A stretch of DNA of 64,000 nucleotides from Xanthobacteraceae bacterium. GTDB taxonomy: Bacteria; Pseudomonadota; Alphaproteobacteria; Rhizobiales; Xanthobacteraceae. The stretch is from contig JANINJ010000087.1 of NCBI GenBank assembly GCA_024508855.1, forward strand, positions 35,325-99,324, in the 5' to 3' direction. Each line of letters starts with the position of its first letter. The stretch's first letter is position 1. This document shows positions 1-8,548 of the stretch, piece by piece. Made by a program: the position numbers and the translations under genes. A model generated the notes under the pieces. It was not told the origin of the DNA. It saw only the letters and a list, made by a program, of their open reading frames with translations, and did not search any database.

Positions 1-606
1 GCCGCCGCAATCCGCGGCCGGGGCTTCGATGCGGATGCGCTCGCACTCGATGTTACCGACGTCGATGCGTTCCGCACGGCGATTGAGGCTCGCGAGCCCT
101 ACGGCATTTTCGTCAACAATGCCGGCACCAATCGTCCCAATCCCTTCCTCGAAGTTCCAGCCGAGGATTTTGATGCGGTGATGAATCTGAACATCAGAGC
201 GGCCTATTTTGCTGCGCAATCGGTGGCGCGGTGCATGGTCGAATCGAGCCTACGCGGCTCCATCATCAACATGTCCTCGCAGATGGGGCACGTCGGCGGG
301 CCGAATCGGACACTTTACTGTGCGTCCAAGTGGGCGATGGAGGGATTCTCGAAGGCGATGGCGCTCGATCTGGCGCCGCACGGCATTCGCGTCAATACGC
401 TGTGCCCCACGTTTATCGAAACGCCGATGACGCGGCCGTTCCTCGAAAACGAAGAGTTCAAGCAGAGCGTGCTGTCGAAGATCAAGATCGGACGGCTCGG
501 CACGGTCGAGGATCTGATGGGAGCGATCGTCTTCCTGGCTAGCGACGCATCATCCTTGATGACGGGATCGTCATTGGTCGTCGATGGCGGCTGGACTGCA
601 GAATAA
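1..606 (+). CDS. SDR family oxidoreductase (5' truncated by window edge)
   Basis: The reading frame is open from base 1 to the TAA at 604-606, so the N-terminus with the Gly-rich NAD(P)-binding motif lies upstream. About 201 residues remain of a typical 250. The fragment has the structural NNAG motif near residue 38, the catalytic Ser in the INMSSQ segment, and the YxxxK pair in YCASK near residue 106. It ends with the usual SDR tail (GSSLVVDGGW). This is a classical NAD(P)-dependent alcohol/ketone reductase fold of the 3-oxoacyl-ACP reductase or gluconate-5-dehydrogenase sort; the substrate is not predictable. It converges on the Mo hydroxylase operon, so co-transcription with it is excluded. 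Confidence 0.9.
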   Translation, partial: AAAIRGRGFDADALALDVTDVDAFRTAIEAREPYGIFVNNAGTNRPNPFLEVPAEDFDAVMNLNIRAAYFAAQSVARCMVESSLRGSIINMSSQMGHVGGPNRTLYCASKWAMEGFSKAMALDLAPHGIRVNTLCPTFIETPMTRPFLENEEFKQSVLSKIKIGRLGTVEDLMGAIVFLASDASSLMTGSSLVVDGGWTAE

Positions 607-679
607 TCGGATCGTATGCGAAGTCCTATCTTCCTTCAGCGTGTCTAGTGGCCGGTCAGAGATTTTCGCAGTTCTGAAT

Positions 680-704
680 GGAAGCCATCATTTCGATGGT
701 TTCC
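680..704. terminator. hairpin between convergent genes
   Basis: An inverted repeat GGAAGCCATC / GATGGTTTCC (10-bp stem with one G-U pair) encloses the loop ATTTC. It sits between the stop of the SDR gene and the stop of the convergent Mo hydroxylase large-subunit gene. No clear T-tract follows on either strand, so terminator function is only suggested by position. Confidence 0.35.
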
Positions 705-751
705 ACGTCATCGGGCGAAACCGTCGCCCAGGCTGCATTAATCGCGGCGCG

Positions 752-3076
752 TTAACGCGCCACCTCCAGCCATTGCACTACTTGTTGAGGTGAAATGGGG
801 TGCGCGGAAATGAACGGTCCATTCGGTCCGAGCGCATCTTCCACGGCCGAAATTACGCAGGCCGCCGCGGGAATTGTGCCGCCTTCGCCCGCGCCCTTCA
901 CGCCGATCGGATTGCGCGGCGAGGGTGTTTCCATGTGATGGATCTCGATCGGCGGCATCTCCGACGCCATCGGCAGCAAATAGTCGCCGTAGGTGGTCGT
1001 CAGCGGTTGACCTTGCTCGTCATAGATCATGCGTTCGAACAACGCATTTCCGATGCCATGCACGACACCGCCGCGAATCTGGCCATCGACGATCAGCGGA
1101 TTGATCAGCTTGCCGCAATCGTGGACCACCACGTAGCGAACCACCCTGATATCTCCTGTTTCCGGATCGATCTCGACTTCGCAGGCATTCGCGCCATAAG
1201 CGAATGTCAGCGCATTGGAGTTGAAGTAGGCCGTCGCGGCCAGATCAGGCTCCATGTTGCCGGGCAAGGGAACGCCGGTCGAGCCGGCGAGTGCGCCAGC
1301 AATCTCGGACAGCTTTATTTTCATGTCCGGAATGCCCTTCACGTGCACCGCGCCGGCTTCGAGTTCGAGGTCCTGCTCATCCACTTCCAGTTGATGCGAC
1401 GCAAAGGTGATGGCCTTGGCCCGCACCTTGTCCGCCGCCAGCTGGACCGACGAACCTGCCGTCACCGCAATGCGGCTGGCGATAGTGGAGATGCCGAGCG
1501 GAAACTTCGCGGTGTCCGCCGTCTCCACCGTCACATCGTCGAGTTCGACGCCGAGCGCGTCGGCGGCGATCTGGGCGAACGCGGTGCGATGGCCCTGGCC
1601 CTGACTGGACGCGCCGGTGGCGACGATGACCCTTCCTGCCGGCGTCACACGAATGGATGCACCCTCGAACGGACCGAGCCCGGTGTCTTCCACGCAGGAC
1701 GCAATGCCGAGACCACGCAGTTTGCCCCGTCGCTTGGCCTCTTTGCGCCGTGTTTCAAAATCCGAAGCGCCGATCTTCTCAAGCACAAGGTTTAGCGCCC
1801 CCACGTAGTCGCCGCTATCATAGGAGATAGGCGAACCGTCGCGTGCTTTCATGCCGGTGGTATAGGGCATCTGGTCAGCCTTCACGAAGCTGCGCTGCCG
1901 CACGTCCTGTCGATCGATTCCGAGATGGCGTGCGATGCGGTCGGCAAGGCGCTCGAGCAGAAACGCAACGTTCGGCCGGCAGGCACCGCGGACTGGCGAG
2001 GTCGGCACCAGATTGGTGAGCACAACATCAACGGTGAGATCGAGCGCCTCAAGTGCGTAGGGCCCCGGGAAACTGGCGATGGCCGTTGCAGGAAGGATCA
2101 GGCCGTAAGGCGCGTAAGCGCCGTTGTCGTGAATGCAATGGCCGCTGATTGCGCGCATGCGTCCGTCGTTGTCGAAGGCCACGTCAAGCGACCAGATCTG
2201 GCCGCGCTGCTGCGTGGTCGCAACGAAATGTTCCTGACGATCTTCGATCCACTTCACGGGTCGCCTGATCTTGATCGCGGCAAGTGCGACGGCGAATTCC
2301 TCGGCGTAGACGTTGGCTTTCGGCCCGAAGCCGCCGCCGACGTCGGGTGTCATGACGCGAATGCCGTTCTCGTCGCGTTTGAGGTAAGCCGCCAGATGCC
2401 GCCGGACCATGTAAGGCGATTGCGATGAGGTTGAAATCGTCAGCGCATCGGTCAGCAGGTCGATGTTCGCAACCACCCCGCGGCACTCCATCGCATGGCA
2501 GCCGCCGCGATGGATGTCAAAATGTTCGGTCAGAACATGATCGGCTTTGGCAAAGACCTTGCTGCAATCGCCAAAGCCGGCCTTCATGGTGGCCGCGATG
2601 TTGCTGGCATATTGCGAATGCGTCGTCGGCGAATTGGCCACGCGGGCGAGGACGACATCCGATACTGCAGGCAAATACTCGACGTCCAGCATGACCGCGG
2701 CCGCAGCATCCTCGGCGTTGGCGCGGTTGTCGGCGAGAACGATGGCGATGGCTTCGCCGACGTGGCGCACTTCTGCGTCGCTCAGCGGATGATAGGTAAT
2801 CGGCGTCTTCAAAAGCGGATGCGGTGCCATGGCCGGCATCGGTCCCTGCGCGATGTCCGCAAAATCGTCCATCGTATAGATCGCAACCACGCCCGGCATT
2901 GCCAGCGCGTCGCCTTTGTCGATACTGCGAATTCTGCCATGGGCAAAGTTCGCACGAACGAAAGCAGCATGGAGCATGCCGGGCAGTTCGATGTCGTCGA
3001 CATAGTGACCCGTGCCGGTGAGCAGGCGCGCATCTTCGACGCGGGTGATGGCGGCTCCAAACAAACGTCCACTCAT
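752..3076 (-). CDS. Molybdopterin-binding large subunit, xanthine dehydrogenase/CoxL family
   Basis: Catalytic subunit of a three-subunit Mo hydroxylase (774 aa), which hydroxylates a C-H bond, usually of a heteroaromatic or aldehyde, using water. The N-terminal part starts RVEDARLLTGTGHYVDD, typical of the family. Mo-cofactor loops include GGGFGPK and the C-terminal VKGAGEGG segment with the conserved base Glu. The loop that reads AYRCSFR in CO dehydrogenase reads PVRGACRPN here, so this is not a CO dehydrogenase. The start at 3076 gives an ATGA overlap with the upstream iron-sulfur subunit; the longer frame to 3142 would overlap that gene needlessly. It is the last gene of the minus-strand operon beginning at 9766. 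Confidence 0.93.
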   Translation of the reverse strand: MSGRLFGAAITRVEDARLLTGTGHYVDDIELPGMLHAAFVRANFAHGRIRSIDKGDALAMPGVVAIYTMDDFADIAQGPMPAMAPHPLLKTPITYHPLSDAEVRHVGEAIAIVLADNRANAEDAAAAVMLDVEYLPAVSDVVLARVANSPTTHSQYASNIAATMKAGFGDCSKVFAKADHVLTEHFDIHRGGCHAMECRGVVANIDLLTDALTISTSSQSPYMVRRHLAAYLKRDENGIRVMTPDVGGGFGPKANVYAEEFAVALAAIKIRRPVKWIEDRQEHFVATTQQRGQIWSLDVAFDNDGRMRAISGHCIHDNGAYAPYGLILPATAIASFPGPYALEALDLTVDVVLTNLVPTSPVRGACRPNVAFLLERLADRIARHLGIDRQDVRQRSFVKADQMPYTTGMKARDGSPISYDSGDYVGALNLVLEKIGASDFETRRKEAKRRGKLRGLGIASCVEDTGLGPFEGASIRVTPAGRVIVATGASSQGQGHRTAFAQIAADALGVELDDVTVETADTAKFPLGISTIASRIAVTAGSSVQLAADKVRAKAITFASHQLEVDEQDLELEAGAVHVKGIPDMKIKLSEIAGALAGSTGVPLPGNMEPDLAATAYFNSNALTFAYGANACEVEIDPETGDIRVVRYVVVHDCGKLINPLIVDGQIRGGVVHGIGNALFERMIYDEQGQPLTTTYGDYLLPMASEMPPIEIHHMETPSPRNPIGVKGAGEGGTIPAAACVISAVEDALGPNGPFISAHPISPQQVVQWLEVAR

Positions 3077-3552
3077 GTCCGGTTCGCCTTTGCCGATGCC
3101 GTATCGAGCGCCGCCTGCACGATGCCCTGATAGCCGGTGCACCGGCAGATGTTTCCGGAGATCGCCACTCTCACATCCTCTTCGGTCGGCGCAGGCGTGG
3201 TCCGCAAAAAGGCTTCAAGCGTCATCAGCATGCCGGGCGTACAGAAGCCGCATTGCAGCCCGTGATTGGCCGAAAATGCTTTTTGGAGCGGAGACAGATC
3301 GCCAGGTTTTCCAAGGCTTTCCACGGTCTCGACCGTGCCACCGTCGATCTGGACTGCGAGCATCAGGCAGGAGCGCACTGGGGAACCGTCAACGATCACC
3401 GTACAGGCGCCGCAGACGCCATGTTCGCAACCGATATGAGTGCCGGTCAATCCGAGCGAGTGTCGCAGAAAGTCGCCAAGATGCATACGCGGATCGGCCG
3501 CTGCCTCGCGCTGCTGTCCATTGAGTGTGAATGTTACCGATTGGTCGGTCAT
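3073..3552 (-). CDS. (2Fe-2S)-binding small subunit of Mo hydroxylase (CoxS type)
   Basis: Electron-transfer subunit of 159 residues, the normal length. Plant-ferredoxin-type cluster ligands are C42, C47, C50 and C62 (GCEHGVCGAC...SC). The second cluster uses C101, C104, C136 and C138 (CGFCTPG and CRCTGY). It passes electrons from the Mo site of the large subunit to the FAD of the medium subunit. ATGA overlaps with both neighbours (3073-3076 and 3549-3552) indicate translational coupling and fixed stoichiometry. The order FAD, Fe-S, Mo subunit is the same as in the second hydroxylase at 17.2-20.8 kb. Confidence 0.95.
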   Translation of the reverse strand: MTDQSVTFTLNGQQREAAADPRMHLGDFLRHSLGLTGTHIGCEHGVCGACTVIVDGSPVRSCLMLAVQIDGGTVETVESLGKPGDLSPLQKAFSANHGLQCGFCTPGMLMTLEAFLRTTPAPTEEDVRVAISGNICRCTGYQGIVQAALDTASAKANRT

Positions 3553-4418
3553 GGCTGCCGCTCCAGCGTGGTGCAGGCCTCGTGCAGTGCGCGGCGGATC
3601 AGCACGCCGGCGAGATGGCGGCGATAGCCGGCGGTTACATGAACGTCTTCCATCGCATCGAGCGCACGGGCTTCAGTTACAACCGGCTCGATATCAAGTT
3701 TGTCGATGGGTTGACCGATCAGAGCAACCTCGGCATCCGACAGTCGGCGAGGCGACGCTTCAACGCCGAACGACAACAGCGCGGCGCGAGTGATCCGGCC
3801 ATCGTTGCCGGCCTTGATCATGGCTGCGCCGCCGGCAACGGCGAAGTCGCCATGCCGCCGCGCATATTCAGCGAAGCCGTAACCGTGACCCTTGGCCCAT
3901 GGCTTGATCCGGATCGCCTCTAAAAATTCCTGCTCCCCAAGGGCAGATTGCAGCAGCCCTTCAAACCATTCGCTGATCGGAACGATACGACGGCCTTCCG
4001 GTCCGGTGACGATGAGCTCGGCGTCCAGCGCCGCACACATTGCGGGCTGTTCGGCCGATGGATCGAGGTGGCAGCAACTGCCGCCGATCGTACCGCGCGC
4101 GCGGGTCTGGATATGGCCGACGTGCTCCAGCGCTCGGATCAGCAGCGGAATACGAGCTTTTACGATGTCCGACGACAGGACATCAGCCTGCCGTGTCATC
4201 GCACCGATCTCGATGCCATCCGCCGTCTCGCGGATTCCAGCGAGGTCTGAAATACGGTTGATGTCGATCAGATGCTCCGGGGCAAGCACCCGAAGATTCA
4301 TCATCGGCATCAGCGATTGCCCACCGGCGAGGATCTTGGCGTTCTCCAGGCTGGAAAGGAGCGCGCTGAGTTCTTCGCGCGTCTGCGGGCGGTGATATTG
4401 AAACGGCGGAGCCTTCAT
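3549..4418 (-). CDS. FAD-binding medium subunit of Mo hydroxylase (CoxM type)
   Basis: 289 residues, normal for the family. The FAD pyrophosphate-binding motifs are present: AGGQSLMPMM at residues 31-40 and TIGGS near 110-114 followed by HLDPSAE. It accepts electrons from the Fe-S subunit and passes them to an acceptor such as quinone, cytochrome or O2. The start codon at 4418 is 5 nt after the stop of the alpha/beta-hydrolase gene. Its stop overlaps the next gene by ATGA. Homologous in layout to the protein at 17214-18071. Confidence 0.94.
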   Translation of the reverse strand: MKAPPFQYHRPQTREELSALLSSLENAKILAGGQSLMPMMNLRVLAPEHLIDINRISDLAGIRETADGIEIGAMTRQADVLSSDIVKARIPLLIRALEHVGHIQTRARGTIGGSCCHLDPSAEQPAMCAALDAELIVTGPEGRRIVPISEWFEGLLQSALGEQEFLEAIRIKPWAKGHGYGFAEYARRHGDFAVAGGAAMIKAGNDGRITRAALLSFGVEASPRRLSDAEVALIGQPIDKLDIEPVVTEARALDAMEDVHVTAGYRRHLAGVLIRRALHEACTTLERQP

Positions 4419-4423
4419 GCCGA

Positions 4424-5206
4424 TTAAGCCAGATTGAGGAACTTCGAAATCGTCTTGATAAACGCTTCGGGTGCCTGCGCCATCGGCGCATGTCCGCAGC
4501 CGGGCATTTCGATCAGATCGGCTTTGGGCAGCGCCTTCGCCAGTGCGTGAGACATTTCGGGTGGCGTCGCCGCGTCGAGGCTGCCAACCACGACCAGGGT
4601 CGGATTACGGATCGTGCCGATCTGAGACGCTAAATCCAGCGCAGCAAGCGCATGGCAGGCCTCGGCAAAGAATTCGGGATTGGTCTTGACCAGCGCGGCG
4701 CGGCGCTCGGCCATGATTGCTGGATTGGCAGCAATGAAATCTTCGGGAAATAGTCGCTTGAGTGCGACATCAACGATCGCTTCCATGCCGCTCTGATGCA
4801 CGCGATCGGCCATCGTAAAGAAGGATTGCTTGCCTTCCGGTGAAAAGCCAATGCCGGTATCGGCGAGCACAAGCCGGTCGAATTTCGCGCCGTGACGAAT
4901 CGCCAGCGTGCTGGCGACGAAACCGCCAAACCCGTTGCCCAGCACGTCCGCAGTCGTCCCGAGGTCGAGCGCCTCGAACAGGCCCGAGATCCGATCTGCG
5001 ATACCCTCGATGGTCGAGCCGGCCGATGACGAGCGGCCGAATCCGGGAAGATCCGGCACGATGACGCGCCGCTGCTCCGCGAGTGTCGGAACCACCTTGT
5101 AGAAAATAGCGCGATCGGCGAGAAGCGAATGCAGCAGCACTAGCGGCTTGCCGGTTCCGGTCTCGATAATATCAAGCGTGCCGTCACGCAGGCGAACGGA
5201 TGTCAT
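4424..5206 (-). CDS. Alpha/beta-hydrolase-fold protein lacking the nucleophile serine
   Basis: 260 residues with the fold of 3-oxoadipate enol-lactonase/MhpC-like hydrolases. The oxyanion strand reads LVLLHSLLADRAIF, followed by DLPGFGRSS. The nucleophile elbow, normally G-x-S-x-G-G, reads GNGFGG at residues 90-95, so Gly replaces Ser at position 92. The codon is GGG in the clean genomic sequence. The acid (in VVGSLDAATPP) and base (in PGCGHAPM) positions are kept. It may therefore be a non-hydrolytic lyase or dioxygenase-like member, or a binding protein. It lies between LivF and the Mo hydroxylase genes in one operon, with 9-nt and 5-nt gaps, so it should act on the same imported compound. 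Confidence 0.85.
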   Translation of the reverse strand: MTSVRLRDGTLDIIETGTGKPLVLLHSLLADRAIFYKVVPTLAEQRRVIVPDLPGFGRSSSAGSTIEGIADRISGLFEALDLGTTADVLGNGFGGFVASTLAIRHGAKFDRLVLADTGIGFSPEGKQSFFTMADRVHQSGMEAIVDVALKRLFPEDFIAANPAIMAERRAALVKTNPEFFAEACHALAALDLASQIGTIRNPTLVVVGSLDAATPPEMSHALAKALPKADLIEMPGCGHAPMAQAPEAFIKTISKFLNLA

Positions 5207-5215
5207 GGGAACCTC

Positions 5216-5971
5216 TCAATAGACGCCGAGCAGTTGCTCGACCAAACGATCGTTTGAGCGAAGCGAGTCCGCGTTGCCCGCATGTGCGACGTAGCCGGTG
5301 TTGAGCACAACGACTTCATCCGCGATGTCGAGCGCCAGCTTGATGTTCTGTTCGACCAGAATGACGGATAGCCCGCTGTCGCGCAGTTTCTTGAGCACGA
5401 CCGCCACTTCCGCAACGATCTGCGGCGCCAGACCTTCGGAAGGTTCGTCGAACAGGACGACGCGCGGATTGGTCATCAAGGCGCGGCAAATGGCCAGCAT
5501 CTGCTGTTCGCCGCCGGAGAGTGAGCCCGCGAGTTGACGCTGACGTTCGTGCAGGCGGGGGAACGTTGCGTAAACCTGCTCAAGCCCCCAGCCGGGGCCG
5601 TCATCGGAACGGCCGGGGCGAGCTGCCACGGTCAGGTTTTCGTAAACGGTAAGCGAGGCGAAGATACGCCGGCCTTGGGGAACAAGACCGACGCCTTTGA
5701 GCGAAATCGCTTCGGGCGAAAGCCCGGCGATGGACTGACCGAACAAATCGACGCGCGCGGCCTTGGCTTTGACCAGCCCCATGATCGCGCTGATGCAAGT
5801 GGTCTTGCCGGCGCCGTTGCGTCCAAGCAGACCAAGCACGCGCCCCTTCTTGACACTGAACGAGAGATCATGCAGCACGTGGCTCTCGCCGTAGAAGGCG
5901 TTCAGGCCGTCGATGGTGAGCGCATCACTGTCCAAGATACACCTCGCGGGTCTTGGGATCGGCGACGACAT
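5216..5971 (-). CDS. livF: Branched-chain amino-acid-type ABC transporter ATPase, LivF
   Basis: One of two nucleotide-binding subunits of the importer at 5.2-9.8 kb. It shows Walker A (GRNGAGKTT), the ABC signature (LSGGEQQ) and Walker B (VVLFDEPSEG). The LivF-type C-terminal helix is short and ends LLGVY. The ATG at 5971 overlaps livG by 47 bp. A TTG at 5935 in the same frame has a better-placed GAGG and would reduce the overlap, so the start is uncertain. Liv-type systems often carry aromatic acids or amides rather than amino acids; the enzyme genes downstream support that here. Confidence 0.93.
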   Translation of the reverse strand: MSSPIPRPARCILDSDALTIDGLNAFYGESHVLHDLSFSVKKGRVLGLLGRNGAGKTTCISAIMGLVKAKAARVDLFGQSIAGLSPEAISLKGVGLVPQGRRIFASLTVYENLTVAARPGRSDDGPGWGLEQVYATFPRLHERQRQLAGSLSGGEQQMLAICRALMTNPRVVLFDEPSEGLAPQIVAEVAVVLKKLRDSGLSVILVEQNIKLALDIADEVVVLNTGYVAHAGNADSLRSNDRLVEQLLGVY

Positions 5972-6668
5972 CGGCGCGGCTGCCTTCCACGACCACCTGG
6001 CCGTGCTGCATCACCGTAATCACGTCGGCAAAGGCAAGTGCCACATCCATGTCGTGCTCGATCATGACGATAGTCACGTCGCGCGGAATGGATTGCAGAA
6101 GGCGCTGCACGTCCTGGCGCTCGTCGGCGGAGAGGCCGGCGAGCGGTTCATCGAGCAGCAGCAGTTTTGGCTTTTGCGCGAGCGCCATGGCGATCTCAAG
6201 TCGCCGCCGCTCACCATAGCTGGTTTCCATCACGGTCTGATCGGCGAGATGTTCGAGGCCAACAAGCACGAGCGTGGCGCGCGCCTCATCCCACAGGGCT
6301 GTCTGCCGGCGTAGGTCCGACCACGGGTTGAATCGACATTCGCGCAGACCGACCAGCGAAATGACAACGTTATGAAGGACGGTATTTTTCGGAAACAGCG
6401 TGATGATCTGATAGGTTCGCGCCATGCCGAGATGGGTGCGCTGGTTAGCGGACTTTCGCGTCACGTTCTGGCCGAAAATCCGGATTTCACCTTGCGAGGG
6501 CGGATAGTCGCCGGCGATGAGGTTGAAGAACGTCGTCTTGCCGGCTCCGTTGGGGCCGAGCAGCAGTCGCCGTTCGCCGGCGGGAATGCGCATGGTGACG
6601 TCCCGCACGGCAGGCAATCCGCCGAAGTAGCGATAAAGACCGGTCACTTCGAGAGCAGATATCGTCAT
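5925..6668 (-). CDS. livG: Branched-chain amino-acid-type ABC transporter ATPase, LivG
   Basis: Second ATPase of the importer, 247 residues. It has Walker A GPNGAGKTT, a LivG-like degenerate signature (SYGERRRLEIAMAL) and Walker B LLLLDEPLAG. Its start overlaps the LivM stop by ATGA (6665-6668), and its end overlaps livF. The tight packing indicates one polycistronic message from the promoter region near 9767-9996. Confidence 0.94.
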   Translation of the reverse strand: MTISALEVTGLYRYFGGLPAVRDVTMRIPAGERRLLLGPNGAGKTTFFNLIAGDYPPSQGEIRIFGQNVTRKSANQRTHLGMARTYQIITLFPKNTVLHNVVISLVGLRECRFNPWSDLRRQTALWDEARATLVLVGLEHLADQTVMETSYGERRRLEIAMALAQKPKLLLLDEPLAGLSADERQDVQRLLQSIPRDVTIVMIEHDMDVALAFADVITVMQHGQVVVEGSRADVVADPKTREVYLGQ

Positions 6669-7666
6669 TGGGTACGATCCCTGACGATTGAAGAGACGTC
6701 CGCATCCTTATCCGTGTGCGGCGAGTTCTTCAGCGCGCGCAGGACCCGCCGGGCGCCCGGCACCAGGCCCTCAGGCATGAACAGAACGATGACGACGAAG
6801 ATAACACCGAGCAGGATCAGCCAGCGCGTGATGTATGCGCTGACGACGTTTTTGAGGATGACGACCAAGGCCGCGCCAACCACCGGCCCGAGCAATGTTC
6901 CGGTGCCGCCGGCGATAACCATCAGCAACGTCTCCGCCGATGTCGTGAGATGGAGCGCCTGCGGGCTGACAAACTGATTGTAATACGCATAGAGCAGGCC
7001 GGCGACAGCTCCCCAGAATCCGGCGAATACGAAACTCAGCCATTGGATCAGCCACACATTGTAGCCCAGCGCGTGCATGCGTCGCGGCTGATCGCGCGTG
7101 CCTTGCAGACTTTGACCGAGGCCCGATTGCATGAAGCGCGCCATGCACAAGAGCGCGATGCCGAGAAAAACCAAAACGAAATAGTAGAACGTCGTCGGAT
7201 CCATCAAGTTGAGACCGAACGGATGCGGCCGTTTCAGCCCGCCCAATCCATTGTCGCCGCCGGTCAGGCTCGACCATCGATAGGCGACGCCCCACAAGAT
7301 CTGGCCGAGCGCCAGCGTAATCATCAAGAACCCGAGACCGGAGGCGCGCAGCGCCAGATAGCCGAAGATCATCGCCAGGCCGGTCGTCGCACCGATTGCG
7401 ATCAGCGCACCGGTGAGATGTCCAAATCCGGCTTGGGTCGTGAGATAAATCGACAGATAGGCTGCCACGCCGAGATAGGCCGCATGACCCAGCGAGATCA
7501 TGCCGCCCCAGCCGACCAGCAGATTGAGGCTGAGCGCGAGAATGGCCGCGATTGCGATCTGGCTTGCGATGTTGATGTAATATTCAGAGGTCACGAGCCA
7601 CGGCATCACAAGCAGGGCGACGAGCCCGATCAACGATAGCGATAAAGTGGAGACCGGACTGCGCAT
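6665..7666 (-). CDS. livM: Branched-chain amino-acid-type ABC transporter permease, LivM
   Basis: Inner-membrane permease of 333 residues with many hydrophobic helices. It has the LivM family segment GWGGMISLGHAAYLGVAAY near residues 52-70 and the LVVGAALVVILKN-type loop toward the C-terminus. It ends with a polar tail (HTDKDADVSSIVRDRTQ). The first base of its start codon is the last base of the livH stop codon at 7666. It pairs with LivH to form the translocation pore. Confidence 0.94.
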   Translation of the reverse strand: MRSPVSTLSLSLIGLVALLVMPWLVTSEYYINIASQIAIAAILALSLNLLVGWGGMISLGHAAYLGVAAYLSIYLTTQAGFGHLTGALIAIGATTGLAMIFGYLALRASGLGFLMITLALGQILWGVAYRWSSLTGGDNGLGGLKRPHPFGLNLMDPTTFYYFVLVFLGIALLCMARFMQSGLGQSLQGTRDQPRRMHALGYNVWLIQWLSFVFAGFWGAVAGLLYAYYNQFVSPQALHLTTSAETLLMVIAGGTGTLLGPVVGAALVVILKNVVSAYITRWLILLGVIFVVIVLFMPEGLVPGARRVLRALKNSPHTDKDADVSSIVRDRTQ

Positions 7667-8526
7667 CAGAAGGCCTGCTTGCCGAACAGGCCGGTGGGCC
7701 GCAGTGTCAGAACCAGAACCATCGGCAGGAACAGGATCATGTAAGCGAGATCGGGAAACAGCGCCTGTCCATAGCTGTAGATAAAGCCGATGATCAGGCT
7801 ACCGACGAACGCGCCGAGCAGACTTCCGACTCCTCCCAAGATAACGACCACCAGTGCGAGGGGAAGCATATCGGTATCGAGACCCGGATAGACCGACAGG
7901 ATTGGGCCGGCCAGAACGCCGCCGGCGCCGGCCAGCGCGGAGCCGAGGCAGAACACCACAGAAAACAGCAATGAAGTGCGGATTCCCATGGCTCGGGCCA
8001 TGGTGAGATCGTCGACGCCGGCCCGGATCATCGCGCCGAGGCGGCTGCGTTCCAGCAGAAACCACAATGCCGCGGCCAGTACGAATGCCACGCCAATGAC
8101 AAACAGGCGATAGATCGGAAAGGCGAGATGCGAGATGCGGAACGCGCCCGCCAATTCGTGCGGCATGGGCACCGGCCGTGGATCGCCCGTCCAAATCCAG
8201 ACGCAAGTGTCCGCAATGATGAAGGCGATACCCAGCGTTACCAGCACCTGCGCCAGCGGCTGGCCGGTCAGCCGGCGCAGGATAAAGCGCTCGATCACGG
8301 TGCCGAGGATGCAGATTGCGCCACCCCCGATCAGGATCGCGATCCAGAAATTCACACCAGCCTCGATTGCCGACAAGCCGACATAGGCGCCGAGCATGAA
8401 ATAAGCGCCGTGCGACAGATTGACGATGCGCATCAGGCCAAAGATCAACGAAAAGCCCGATGCGAGAATGAACAGGAGAGATCCGAAGGCCAGACCGTTC
8501 AACCCCTGGATGATCCAGAAATTCAT
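7666..8526 (-). CDS. livH: Branched-chain amino-acid-type ABC transporter permease, LivH
   Basis: 286-residue integral membrane subunit. The family N-terminus FGLMRIVNLSHGAYFMLGAY is at about residues 29-48, and the conserved LGGVGSLLGAFVGSLIIG segment is near the C-terminus. It lies 22 nt downstream of the substrate-binding-protein gene and overlaps livM by one base. The four membrane and ATPase genes with the SBP make a complete importer. Confidence 0.94.
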   Translation of the reverse strand: MNFWIIQGLNGLAFGSLLFILASGFSLIFGLMRIVNLSHGAYFMLGAYVGLSAIEAGVNFWIAILIGGGAICILGTVIERFILRRLTGQPLAQVLVTLGIAFIIADTCVWIWTGDPRPVPMPHELAGAFRISHLAFPIYRLFVIGVAFVLAAALWFLLERSRLGAMIRAGVDDLTMARAMGIRTSLLFSVVFCLGSALAGAGGVLAGPILSVYPGLDTDMLPLALVVVILGGVGSLLGAFVGSLIIGFIYSYGQALFPDLAYMILFLPMVLVLTLRPTGLFGKQAF

Positions 8527-8548
8527 GCGGATCCCTCCCGACGGCGAA

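Noticed and set aside
746..761. Perfect palindrome GGCGCGTTAACGCGCC
   Set aside because: It spans the stop codon of the large-subunit gene and has no loop or T-tract; short GC palindromes are common in such DNA.
752..3076. Annotation of the Mo hydroxylases as CO dehydrogenase (coxSML)
   Set aside because: The active-site loop AYRCSFR is absent from both large subunits (GACRPN and TYRGPG instead), and no cox accessory genes are present.
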